This document shows, piece after piece, positions 30,005 to 39,811 of a stretch of 64,000 nucleotides of DNA (positions within the stretch are counted from its first letter, which is position 1; each line of letters opens with the position of its first letter). The stretch comes from Chaetoderma sp. LZ-2023a (lineage: Eukaryota > Mollusca > Caudofoveata > Chaetodermatida > Chaetodermatidae). The stretch lies in NCBI GenBank assembly GCA_034401795.1, contig CM067367.1, positions 54,084,269-54,148,268 on the forward strand, in the 5' to 3' direction. Below the pieces are notes generated by a model. The model did no database searches. It had not been told where the DNA came from and worked only from the letters and a program-made list of their open reading frames with translations. The position numbers and the translations under genes were made by a program.

Positions 30005-31317
30005 GCGAAAAGGTCAGATAAGACTAAATGTTCGTCGGCAAAATGTGATCGTCATCACTCGATTCGCCGGGCACGTTTGTGCGAAGTGTCCTGTACTACT
30101 AATGCTATGTGTGTGATTTGTAAAGGGTGGCCGGTTTTCGGTAGCGAAAGCGTTCTTTAAAGATTGTCGGTCTAACAATCGCTGCCTCTGGTCGTCCTTC
30201 CCCTTCCTCCGTTGCTAGCAAGACAAGGGCGGTGTCCTTTGCTTCAACCTCTGTTCCGTTATCGGTAGCAACGGAGGGGGGAAATTCATTGGGAAATTCG
30301 GACGCCGTGATGGCGCTCTTTGCTAGGTTGGAGTCGTTTGCCACCGTTTTGACGAAATCACTTGATGAAAGGATCTCTTCTGCAATAAAAGAGGCAAAAA
30401 GGAAGGAGAGCTCGTCAAGCTCCGAGGATAGCCCGAAGGCTAGCGGGCGTTCCCGCAAATGGGGGAAGCCGGTCCCCCTGGCCTCTAGACAGGGGATGGA
30501 ATCGCCGAAAAAGCAGAAGACAAGGGCATCTAAGCCCTTGAAGGTGTGTTCGGAGGGTGCACCACAGAAAATCCACGTTAGACTAGAAGGTGACGGGCAT
30601 AACCTTCAAGCAGTGGTGGCGTCGGTTGAAGCTGGCGTCCATAAGGCTAGTACTTATGAAAATGCCAATGTAACGGTGGTTCCGGTGGTTAAAGTAGTCT
30701 CGAAAGCGCCCATTGTTGAGAGGTTGTTACCTAGTCTTGCTAATTCCGGCTACTTCCGTTTTACGATTCTCATTCTTTTTCCGGCCGGACTTCCGGTTTA
30801 GCGAGACATCCGGGTCGTCAAGATCCGGTTCCGGCTTCGGTAGCTTCCGTTTCTGGAAGGACTTCTGGTTTGGGGGGGGGGTGTGTGTGATCCGGGTAGG
30901 CAAGATCCGGTTACCACTTCCGTTTCGGTAACTTCCGGTCTGTCTTCCGGTTATGTAGGACATCAGGGTCCTACAGGTCTAGTGTCTACTTCCGTTTCCA
31001 GGTCTTTTAGCTGTTCCGGCCATTCCGGATATCCGGAGTCTGAGGACTCTTTTTATTTTCCGAATTCTGGTAGAGGCGTTTCCGGTTCCGGGGTGGACAC
31101 TAGTCAGTTTACTTCCACTTCCGGTATTAGAAGTGTACTTCCGGGTCGGTCAGACCTGGATGTAATTCCGATTTCCGTTTCCGGTTTCATGAGAGCTTCT
31201 GGAAGAATGCATATCCGGGTCTGTTGGATCCGACATTGCATTGTTCACCAATTTCCGGTTCCGTTTTTTCAGTTCCCTCTTCCGGTTAGTCTGTACATCC
31301 GGATTGTAGGATCTTGA
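30005..31317 (+). pseudogene. DIRS Gag-like ORF remnant
   Basis: From 30020 the frame reads KTKCSSAKCDRHHSIRRARL, then CEVSCTTNAMCVICKGW: a Cys/His cluster like those at the start of DIRS first ORFs. A frameshift near 30130 leads to VAKAFFKDCRSNNRCLW, then stops. The frame from 30232 (189 codons) has a conserved-looking FARLESFATVLTKSLDERIS segment and a Ser/Glu/Lys-rich stretch with ESSSSSEDSPKAS, typical of a nucleic-acid-binding structural protein. After 30780 the frame shifts again into a Ser-rich frame (30883-31317) generated by TTCCGG-rich DNA. The assignment rests on position within the element and composition, not on a catalytic motif. Confidence 0.55.
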
Positions 31318-31620
31318 TCAGTTCCGGTAGTCTACTTCCGGTTTTATCCATTTCTTTTTCCTTTTTTTTTTTCACATCCGGATTTCGTACAGCCGGGGTT
31401 TTTTTTTCACATCCGGATTTCGTACAGCCGGGGATAGGGTCATTTCCGGTTTTACCCGGCATTACATGTTCATCCATTTCCGGGTTTTCAGCTTCCTCTT
31501 CCGGTAATTCTGTACATCCGGGTTGTAGGATTTTGATCAGTTTCCGGTAGTATACTTCCGGGTTTATGCATTTCCGTTTCCCTTTTTCCATATCCGCATT
31601 CCTAGAATCTAGTCATCTTC
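30750..31620. repeat. TTCCG/CCGGA-rich stretch with internal tandem duplications
   Basis: TTCCG and TCCGG words recur every ~10-25 bases. A 30-base unit containing TTTCACATCCGGATTTCGTA and CAGCCGGGG is duplicated at about 31372-31432. A longer block (ACATCCGGATTGTAGGATCT, TGATCAGTTCCGGTAG) at 31255-31345 recurs at 31470-31575. It sits at the end of the Gag-like frame. Confidence 0.8.
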
Positions 31621-32320
31621 TTGCCTAAGAATTAGTCTTATTTCAGTTTTTGTTTAATATTGGGAATGTTAAATTGCTGAAAATAGTCATTCCAATTCAT
31701 TGCCAGTCTTGTAGTCTCTCTTGGAATGGTAGTCTATTCAGACATTTATTCGTTTATCAGCGACAATTTCAGCGTAATTAAAGACTCTCCTGACTGGTTA
31801 CCATAAGGGATTTTGTTGCAGATTATTTTCTATGCGCATTTCATAAGCCGATAAGTCAGGTGGTATTCTACGCATTATTTCGATACGATTTTTGCTTTCA
31901 TCCAACTTTAGATGGCCAGTTGTCTTCGGGCCATTCAGCCTTTTTTCTCGCTCCTTTTACCTCTTATGTCGGCAGGTTGACATATTTATTTAACCAACGG
32001 GAGTTTATTTGTGTACGGGATCTCCCTGATTCTTAAGTAAATCGTAGTATAATTTCGTCAGTCGCTGAAAAGAATTAGATTCAGTAACGGTTTCATAGGA
32101 TCATTATGAGTGCAGGATTAATGTCTACAAGTACATTATTCGCTTAGAAAGGATAATCAATCGGATAAAGGGGCAGGAAGGAGGAATATGAGTCGGATTC
32201 TTCTGCGTTGACATAGTTTCGGTGAGTTCGTTTTGTTTTCATTTTTCAATCCAGATTTTTGTTTGGTTTTCCTTTTATAGCGTAAATTTTGCTCTATTTT
32301 GACTGGGTAGCTGCGGGCCT
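31621..32320. other. Interior of DIRS element, no readable frame
   Basis: Presumed Gag/RT junction of the element. No open frame over 60 codons. I see no domain. Confidence 0.4.
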
Positions 32321-32324
32321 TCGG

Positions 32325-32545
32325 ACGGGGGTTTCGGGGGGGTGGGGGGGGGCGGGGCTCGAGATTTGCTGGGTATTTTGGGGGCAGTTTTGCTGAAGGT
32401 TGTTGGTGATGCCACCGGCAATTTTCGGTCGGATTATTCCTGGATTATTCAGTGAGTCTTGGGTTTTTGCTCATTGAGGTTGTTGTCTGGGGGTTGGGGG
32501 CGGGCCGGTTGGATTGGGGTTGGGGTTGCGCTGGAGGGGGGAGGA
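32325..32545. repeat. G-rich tract inside the DIRS element
   Basis: GGGGGTTTCGGGGGGGTGGG continuing into G-runs near 32350, and again GGTTGGGGGCGGGCC and GGGGTTGGGG near 32490-32525. Multiple G-runs of four or more could form G-quadruplexes on the plus strand. Confidence 0.8.
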
Positions 32546-33665
32546 GCGGACGAGAATCTTTGGATTTAAGCATCCACCAACTATTTCGGTCAAAATGTTT
32601 TCTAAATCTTTGCAAGTCCAGAGATATTACAGTTGTGATATGTTGTCTGCAAAATTCAGTATTCAATCAGTTAATATCTAGTATCAGTGTTCAATCTTTC
32701 TTGGGGATTTCTAACACAATGGCATTTGTTAGTACAAAGATGAAATTATTGATGCTAAGATTATGAATATAAGAAGCAATAAATTTATTAAAATCTTTTA
32801 AGTTTTCTGCCTCGTGGCATAAATATCGAATTGTTTAGGATATCTAATTTATCAGCAAGCCCGAGCGGCTAGGCAACCGTTGATGTATTCAATACAATTT
32901 TTATTAAATCTCCATTGTTATACGATGTTTAAATTAGATAGTCTAATGTGGGCCATAGTTCTGTTATCAGGACCTTGTGACTTGTCATGTATGCTATTCA
33001 TAGAATTGTGATGACGGTCATCACTAGTGACTTTCCCGTAGTTCATGTAGATCTCGGGCACATGATTTGGCTATATCTTGACTCTAAGCACTCCCAAAGA
33101 CTTACTATGGGGTTTTGGTTTGCCACAATCTCTGGTTAAATCTCTGTAAATAATATTATCTATAATTTTTGCAGAGTCTTTAGCATTATTAATAAGTTAG
33201 GCTATTCTGATATCACCATTTTTGGTCTCCATTCAGAGTAAGCGGTATTATTAAAATATCCATAATAAACGTGAGCTACCTATTTAGTGAGGTATAAGCG
33301 TTATGATATAGGCCAGGATTTTTGGCATATGTAATCTATATGTTTTCTATGAGCATTCCTCTTTAGCATATAGTAAGTTTGACTCTTCTTTAAGGGGGGA
33401 CCGTTATTAAAAGGGGCTAGATATTCCTGGATCTAGAATCTTTCTATGTAGTCTCCTCTTCCAAAAAAGGTTTTCTGTTCATTATTATTAGAAGCTATTA
33501 GCTTTAGAGGGGTTGTTGTTTGTCTATGATTGTCAGGGAGTCTATAGAAGAGGCTATTCATTGGAAAGTAGATCCAGGCTTCTGTGCATTGGTCGGATTG
33601 TCTGTTAGGCTTCTAAATCTCGATTCGTTCAGTCATGGCCATGGGTTTTTCTTTCATTTTTAGAA
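32546..33665. other. Presumed RT palm region of DIRS element, unreadable
   Basis: By position this should hold the reverse transcriptase core. Frames are broken every 20-60 codons and I cannot see a convincing YxDD motif. Decay or replacement by other sequence are both possible. Confidence 0.35.
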
Positions 33666-33669
33666 GGAG

Positions 33670-34030
33670 GAATGAGGTTTAGTCTTATGGATTGTCCTCT
33701 AGTAGAGCTGTTTGCGGCCTCTCTGAATGCTCAGATCTTCTCTTACATGTCTCCTTTTCTTGACAGTCAACCCCTCGGAGGTGGGGGGGTGGTGGATGCT
33801 CTGTCTCAGTAGTGGGCAGGAATGTTCGCCTATGCCTTCTCTCGAATGATTTTGATTCAGTTAGTTTTGAAGAGGGTCAAGGATCAGGTTTGCGAAATTC
33901 TTCTGATAGCTCCCTGTTGGCCAAAGAGGATTTGGTTTATAGACCTTCTAGATTTTCTGGTAGATTTCCCTCTTCTTATTCCAGTATACCAGGATCTTCT
34001 ATCTTAAGTAAGAGGTTTTTGTGTGCATCC
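33670..34030 (+). pseudogene. DIRS polyprotein fragment after RNase H
   Basis: The frame reads MDCPLVELFAASLNAQIFSY, then PFLDSQPLGGGGVVDALSQ, stop, WAGMFAYAFSRMILIQLVLK, then CEILLIAPCWPKRIWFIDLL. The last block matches the segment LIAPxWPxxxWFxxLL found between the RNase H and recombinase domains in DIRS and Ngaro polyproteins; DLFAxxxN and AxAVDAL-type blocks precede it in the family. One internal TAG and the lack of a continuous upstream frame show it is dead. Confidence 0.75.
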
Positions 34031-34204
34031 AAATCCAATAAATTTTAGTCTGTGTGTCTGGAGAATCTCGAGTCTGAAGTCCTCGAGAATAAGGTTTCTT
34101 CTGATATCAGGAAATGATTGACTCTGCCAGAAGGGATTTGACCCGTTGAGTTTACAAGGGTCGATTTTAAAACTTTAGGTGAATGATGTTCAGACCCAGG
34201 TTTC

Positions 34205-35060
34205 GTGCCCGATTCTGGTTCGATACCCAAATTATTAGATTTTTTACCTTATCTGTTTGGGTATTTTCATTTGTCAGTTATTACGTTCAGGGAGTATAGA
34301 TGTTCTCTGGTGTCATCCCTTCCTTGTCTTCTGTATGCCGATGTCAAGGATACTAAGACTTTTAATAGCTTTATTAGAGGTCTAAGTAATATTCGTCCTC
34401 CGATTGCTAAGTCTTTTCCTTCCTGGAGTTGGGCTTTGGTTCTTCAAGTTTTGGCAGGGCGCCATTTTGAACCTATTTCTTCTACCAGTAGTAAGCTTGG
34501 TTTTGTTTTTAATTGTCAAAGCTGTTTTTTCTTGTTGCTACAGCCTCTGCTAGAAGGCGTTCAAGAGATTCATGCTCTTTCTGCTGAAAAGGAGAGATTT
34601 ATAGTTTCAGGAGACGGCTTTGATATCCCAGAAGGAATTTTGTATCTATAACTAGCACTAACCGCTATCCTGCTAGTCCGATCATTTTAAAATCTTTTTC
34701 GTCTGTCGCCATCCGAAAAATTTTGGTGTCCTATTAGGGCATTAGGAACCTTCAATCAGCGATCAGATGTTATAAGAATCGATCCATCTCATTTATGTTT
34801 TTCCTACGAGGAAAATTTATCGAAGCCGGTCTCAAATTCTTCGATTGTCAGATGGATTTTGAGATAATACTTAATCCTTGTTATGAGATAGCCTCACCGG
34901 ATCAAATTAATCTCTCCCTTATTAAAGCCGATGACGTTAGAGGTATGGCTACTTCTTTCGCTCTTTTTGAGGGATCGTCTTTAGATGAGATCATGCAGGT
35001 AGCAGGAGGGAAATGTGAATTCACCTTACATCTTTTTTAACTCAAAGACCAGAATGCAGG
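34205..35060 (+). pseudogene. DIRS tyrosine recombinase, catalytic Tyr lost
   Basis: The recombinase integrates the circular DIRS DNA by forming a phosphotyrosine bond. Visible: LLDFLPYLFG and LSVITFREYRCSLVSSL (N-terminal helices), FIRGLSNIRPP, SFPSWSWALVLQVLAG, FEPISSTSSK, then GVQEIHALSAEKERF where RRVSELHAL is usual, so the first catalytic Arg region has changed. Frames break at 34651. The C-terminal part (34795-35040) has LIKADDVRGMATSFALFEGS and LDEIMQVAGGKCEF: the His-x-x-Arg box has Asp for His but keeps Arg. The Tyr of the terminal F-x-x-x-YLKD is replaced by TAA (LHLF, stop, LKD). A run of T just before that stop suggests slippage. Confidence 0.85.
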
Positions 35061-35061
35061 C

Positions 35062-35600
35062 TAATCATGGTGTGATTGAGCTAAATGCACTATTAGGTTA
35101 CGTTATTAGCATTTGGATAAGATTGATTTAATTTTATCCTTGTTTGTTAACTAAAAAAGCCGAAGACTATTTACCAAGTACTTCCCACCATTTTCGTTAG
35201 GACTATGCGTCTGTGAGATAGGGGGAGAGTGTCCTTTTGGTTTTTAGTTATTTCTTTAAGTTCAAGTTGGTCGTATTTGCTAATCACGGTGTGATTGAGC
35301 TGAATGCTATATTAGGTTATGTTGTTAACATTTGGATAAGATTGATTTAATTTATCCTTGTTTGTTAACCAAAAAAGCCGAAGACTATTTACCAATCACT
35401 TTCCACCATTTCGTTAAAGGACTGCGTCGGTGAGAAATGGTGAGTCTTCTTTTGGTTTTTAGTTATTTCTTTAAGTTCAACTTGTTCTTATTTGCTAATC
35501 ACGTTGTGATTGAGCTAAATACACTAATATGTTATGTTAATAACATAGGGATACGATTGGTTTGATTTTTATCCTGGTTTATTGATTCTCAAATCTCCTC
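35062..35600. repeat. 3' UTR tandem repeat, ~217-bp unit, about 2.5 copies
   Basis: AATCATGGTGTGATTGAG (35063), AATCACGGTGTGATTGAG (35282) and AATCACGTTGTGATTGAG (35497) start successive units spaced 219 and 215 bases. Each carries TTTGGATAAGATTGATTTAA-type and TTTAGTTATTTCTTTAAGTT blocks. The same unit appears near position 50 in the copy at the window start. Confidence 0.85.
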
Positions 35601-35640
35601 CCACCTTATGTGGACAGGGGGCACTGACCAAATCTATGGG

Positions 35641-35770
35641 TTTAGCAAGTAGTGATTGAACGGTAATGGATGTTTTTGTGGTGTAATAACAACCCCCCAC
35701 AGACCCCCCTTGCGGGTTGGTCTGTTGTTTTATTAACCACTATAAAAACATACTTACCGTTCAATCACTA
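35641..35770 (+). repeat. DIRS internal complementary region (copy A)
   Basis: The left half (TTTAGCAAGTAGTGATTGAA to GTGTAATAACAAC) is the reverse complement of 29257-29315. The right half (CCCCCACAGACC to CGTTCAATCACTA) is the reverse complement of about 36085-36160. The halves meet at AACAAC, the complement of GTTGTT. This is the DIRS circle-junction arrangement. Confidence 0.9.
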
Positions 35771-35829
35771 CGACCCGGCCTCAACCACCCCGAGTGGTAA
35801 GATTTGAGAATCAGACTTTAAATATTTTG

Positions 35830-36161
35830 CACTTAAATTTAGAAAAGTGAATCTGTTTCCTATTCGGGCTCTGATGCGCATGCGTGAGCGCGCATAGCGA
35901 CAAGCGTCACTATGAGGTGAGTATAGACTGGTGCCAGTCTATACCTGATGGTAGGCTGGAGGTGGGACTCAACCAGTAGCCTGGTTGAGGGTCCATAGGA
36001 ATAGAATTAGGCATCGGGAGGTGTGTATGCAGGCATAAAAATGTTATTCTGATAGCAAAATGCAAATAATTGATTTAGCAAGTAGTGATTGAACGGTAAG
36101 TATGTTTTTATAGTGGTTAATAAAACAACAGACCAACCCGCAAGGGGGGTCTGTGGGGGTT
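35830..36161 (+). repeat. DIRS family A right inverted terminal repeat
   Basis: AAAAGTGAATCTGTTTCCTA, CGTCACTATGAGGTGAGTAT, GGTGCCAGTCTATACC and GTAGTGATTGAACGGTAAG pair with the left repeat. The outermost part has the stem CAGACC...GGTCTG and ends GGGGGTT. Confidence 0.85.
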
Positions 36162-36414
36162 ATTGACTACCTGCCCACCTGTCAATTAGTCGGCCCATCC
36201 ATCCCTCCATCCATCTATCAATTTTTAACACAAGATAGGGTGCTAACTAGGATTTATGATCTTTGGATTTGATCCACGGAAAGAAATCTGAAATAAGAAA
36301 AATTTGAAAAACCAGAAAGGTTGATCTGTAGTGAGCTAAATTGAATGCTTCTATAAGATCGAATTAATGTTCTTATATTTCAAAGATAAAGGGGCTATAC
36401 CTGATAGAGCTATA
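36162..36414. other. Flank of the DIRS insertion, no gene
   Basis: ATTGAC at its start completes the split duplication of the MITE at 28856-29256. A CATCCATCCCTCCATCCATC run follows. Confidence 0.5.
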
Positions 36415-37455
36415 AAGTTAATATATGGAACCATGTCCATAAAATGCTTCCAGTGGGTCAATACTCTCATTTAAACAACAATTCTTATATATACAACTAC
36501 TCAATATCCAAGAAGATGCAAATTATGAATTTCACAAATATAAACAAGAGCTCTGCAAACGGCACATAATACCCCGCCATGATGACAAACCAATGAATGA
36601 GAGCTATCAGAAAATATTTATTCTTCCTCAGACCCAGACCAGTCATCATTATGAAGTATGAAAGCGATCCGTTAAACGGTCAAGGAGGTATCGTCTGGAA
36701 ACCAATTTTCAAGATGGCTGCTGCTGACTGGCAGCCATATTGGATTTTGGATTATCGTAAATTTTGATAAGTTTCTTCACCAGACATATTCCAACGACCC
36801 TATGAAGTGATCTGATAAATGATAATGGAGATATCATCCAGAAACCAACTTTCAAGATGGCAGCCTGTAGTTCAGATCATCATCAATTTTGATAGGTTTC
36901 TTCTCCAGACCTAGTCTAACCACTTCTCCAGACCTAGTCCAACCACCCTATGAAGTTTCAAAGTGATCCGATAAACGGTAACTGAGTTATCATCTGGAAA
37001 CCAATTTTCAAGATGGTCACCGTTGGGTGGCGGCCATCTTGGATTTCGGATCATTGTCAATTTCAATAGGTTTCTTCCCCAGAAGTAGTCGAACACGGTA
37101 TTACGTTTCATAGCGATCCGATAAACGATAAAAGAGTTATCTGGAAACCAATTTTCAAGATGGCCACCAGTTGCTGGTGGCCATCTTGGATTTCAGATCA
37201 TTGGCACTTTCGATATCTTTCTTCCCAAGACCTAGTCCAACCACCCTATGAAGTTTCAATGCTATTCGACAAATGCTAATGGAGTTATCATCCGAAAACC
37301 AATTTTCAAGATAGCCGCCAGCAACTTGGATTTTGGATCATCGTCGATTTCGATAGGTTTCTTCCCAAGACCTAGTCCAACCACCCTATGAAGTTTCAAT
37401 GTGATCCAACAAACGGTAACGGAGTTATCATCCGGAAACTACTCTGCAGCCCACA
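36415..37455 (-). repeat. Family D repeat, ~5 tandem units, inverted relative to 59680-60480
   Basis: On the minus strand each unit reads GGTTTCCGGATGATAACTC, CCGTTACCGTTTATCGGATC, ACTTTGAAACTTCATAGGGT, GGTTGGACTAGGTCT, GAAACCTATCGAAATTGACG, ATCCGAAATCCAAGATGGCC. It is bordered by GCGGGGTATTATGTGCC and AAATTCATAATTTGCATCTT, which also border the plus-strand copy near 60300-60365. Confidence 0.85.
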
Positions 37456-38178
37456 CACCCACCAACCCGCCCACCCGGATGGATGGCGCAATTACATAAT
37501 ACAGTCTGTTGCATCTCCATTTCTCAGAGAAACCAGAGTATTCATTACACAGCGGTGACTTGGGATTCATCCCTGGTCTTGTCTAAGCAAGAAATATTAT
37601 TATGCAACTTATTTGTTTGATGTCCTGATAGAATTGTTGTGCTTTTTGTGGTTTCAGTTCTCCCACCGTGTAGCTATTTGATGTTTCAGATCGTTGGTCA
37701 TTGCGGCGATAGTAGTTTGTCGGATGCTGGCAAACTGTCTAGACATATTTAAGATTTTCTGAGTTTCTTTCCAATTGGATTGTTTCATAAATATAATGCG
37801 TAAATATAATGCTTCGCTAAATTGAAAACTCATACGCGCACACAAGTTTCCAGAAAAACTAAAAATAATAACAAATATGTGTGACGGGGTCAGAATTTAT
37901 GTATAAAAATTAGTATGTGCACCGGGACCATTATATTACAGCAAAAATATTGAAAATTTTCCCAATTTTTATATCTCGTAGGTATTGCATCTTTAATATA
38001 ACTGGGAAGGCAGCAGCAGTGTCCATTTAAACCACCTGCCGTTCATTTTTTCAAACAATGGTTGTATAATTTAAAAACTTCCATCTGGTGGTAGAGAGAT
38101 ATGTTTCCTGTGGCACATTAATTAACAAATCATATCATTTATAACAGCTTCATTGCTGTACTCTCTCAGGTGTTACTG
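37456..38178. other. No gene seen
   Basis: AT-rich unique-looking sequence. A 63-codon minus-strand frame at 37654-37845 has no recognisable feature. Confidence 0.4.
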
Positions 38179-38414
38179 TTAACCTTTAACACTCAAATTT
38201 GGTCAAGAAAATTTAAATTTTCTCATATAAAATATCAATTTGCAGACCAAGAGACGACTAGTTTTGAAAATTTACCCCTGGAATGACTGGCTTGATAACC
38301 GAGCCAGTCATTCCAGGGGTGAATTTTCAAAAAGTCTTATCTTGGTCTGCAAAGGGACATTATCCAAAAACCATGCAAAAGCCGTTTTTGACTGATATGA
38401 GTGTTACGGGCTAA
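38179..38414. mobile_element. Family 1 TTAA foldback MITE (full)
   Basis: TTAACCTTTAACACTCAAAT, core GAATGACTGGCTTGATAACC / GAGCCAGTCATTCCAGG, right arm GCAAAAGCCGTTTTTGACTG, ending GTGTTACGGG. Confidence 0.75.
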
Positions 38415-38423
38415 AGCTACCAG

Positions 38424-38575
38424 TTTAACCTTTAATGGTCAAGATCTTTTTAAGAAAATTAAAATTTGTACTATTTGAATGTCAATTTGCAGGCCAAGAT
38501 AAGAAATTTTTTTTAAATTTATCACTGGAATGAGTGGCTCGATACTCATTAAATTCCGTGGGCATACGGTTAATC
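38424..38575. mobile_element. Family 1 MITE, right part missing
   Basis: TTAACCTTTAATGGTCAAGA, TTTGCAGGCCAAGATAAG and GGAATGAGTGGCTCGATACT; it stops short of the right arm, ~40 bases before DIRS-like copy C1. Confidence 0.65.
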
Positions 38576-38613
38576 ATTTGACCCATCAAATTCCAATGTA
38601 TCAACCTCAAGAT

Positions 38614-38946
38614 AACGACCAGACGTATATATACTGGTCTGGCGTTTTGTTAGCTTACTAAAATACTTACCACTCAATTCACTGTTTGCTAAAAGTCACC
38701 TGACTTAGATATCTCAGAAAATTTTAACCTATTCATTCCCATGGTGTAGGTTCCCTTGAAACAAGTTTAGCAGAGATACATCCCTCCATTGGGTAGTCTT
38801 GATAGTATCTCTTTAACTCTAAAGCAGTCATTGCTCTAGGGAACCGGTTCCTCTATTCCTATAGAGAACATATAAACGAGTCTGTGAGCATGCGCACTTA
38901 TGCTACTATGCATGCGACCGAGTCCAAGCCGTCATTAATTAATTCC
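38614..38946 (-). repeat. Family C copy 1 left inverted terminal repeat
   Basis: It opens AACGACCAGACGTATATATA with a terminal stem (GACCAG with CTGGTC) and continues GTCACCTGACTTAGATATCT to CCAAGCCGTCATTAATTAAT, the reverse complement of 45505-45770. Confidence 0.9.
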
Positions 38947-39000
38947 ACAAATTTTTAATGATTTGCAATTTAACGATGCGGGGTGGCTGAGGTGGGCCCC

Positions 39001-39119
39001 AGTGAATTGAGTGGTAAGTATTTTAGTAAGCTAACAAAACGCCAGACCAGTATATATACGTCTGGTCGTTTTGTAACACAACAAAAATACTAAGCCACTC
39101 AATTCACTGTTTGCTAAAA
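39001..39119 (-). repeat. Family C copy 1 internal complementary region
   Basis: AGTGAATTGAGTGGTAAGTA to ACGTCTGGTCGTT is the complement of the left outer end (38614-38683). TTGTAACACAACAAAAATAC to GTTTGCTAAAAC is the complement of the right outer end (45758-45805). It is immediately preceded by GCGGGGTGGCTGAGG, also present beside the family A region. Confidence 0.9.
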
Positions 39120-39480
39120 CACAGAATTGGTCAGAGCCCAAATACTAGGTGGGTTGGTAAATTGCAAATCAGGAATGAAAGGTTAATCACCAAAAATACT
39201 AAAACCAACTAAATCGCTGAAGTGCTGAAATAGCACGAACAAACAAATGTTCGAAATAAAATACAATAATATAATGATAATTAGAAAATCTCAGCAAAGA
39301 GAATTTAAAAACAGCCGTGAGATGGTGAAGAAGACGGCTGACTAAAGAATCTAGGCAATTGAGCCTAGGTTTGAGTGGCGAAACGAGAAATGTCAGATTG
39401 TGAATTGAATCTGATCTTTCAGATAAAAATAATGTAGAATCTGACATTTATACTGCACCTTACATAATGTCGTCCACTGA

Positions 39481-39811
39481 TAGATCTGCATAGAATGCGA
39501 AGGAGGCCATACCACGAACATCGTGTGCCTTAACACAAACTGAGTGTCTCCTGGAGATACATTCTAGTGTCAATTAATGGTGTCTGTAATCCAGTTGATG
39601 AGATGCGCGCTTACTAAACAAATTCGCATAAGTAATCTGAACGGTAGATCTGCATAGAATGCGAAGGTGAAGGCCATACCACGAACATCGTGTGCCTTAA
39701 CACTTACTGAGTGTCTCCTGGAGGTACATTCTAGTGTCGATTAATGGTGTCTGTAATCCAGTTGATGAGATGCGCGCTTACTAAACAAATTTGCATAAGT
39801 AACCTGAACGG
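39481..39811 (-). pseudogene. Tyrosine recombinase C-terminal fragment, tandemly duplicated
   Basis: On the minus strand the unit reads VKAHDVRGMASFAFYADLS then VDDIM, with the catalytic His-x-x-Arg box intact. Downstream (39400-39475), in a shifted frame, KCQILHYFYLKDQIQF carries the nucleophile Tyr block. A ~165-base unit covering the His-Arg box is repeated (starts at 39481 and 39645 on the plus strand), so the box appears twice, 165 bases apart. No continuous frame joins them. Confidence 0.7.

Larger units (their letters stand above)
29257..36161 (+). mobile_element. DIRS-type tyrosine-recombinase retrotransposon (family A), decayed
   Basis: Both ends carry GTT in the same orientation (29257-29259 and 36159-36161). 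Inverted terminal repeats lie at 29257-29553 and 35830-36161, and an internal complementary region at 35641-35770 joins complements of both outer ends. Remnant genes run in DIRS order: Gag-like (30.0-31.3 kb), RNase H side of the RT polyprotein (33.66-34.03 kb) and tyrosine recombinase (34.2-35.05 kb). The RT palm region (about 32.5-33.6 kb) is too decayed for me to read. DIRS elements integrate a circular DNA by recombinase, without the usual target duplication. This copy cannot be autonomous. Confidence 0.85.

Noticed and set aside
30727-30963. Minus-strand frames in 30.7-31.6 kb
   Set aside because: Shadow frames of the TTCCGG-rich stretch (Lys/Arg/Pro-rich by codon composition only).
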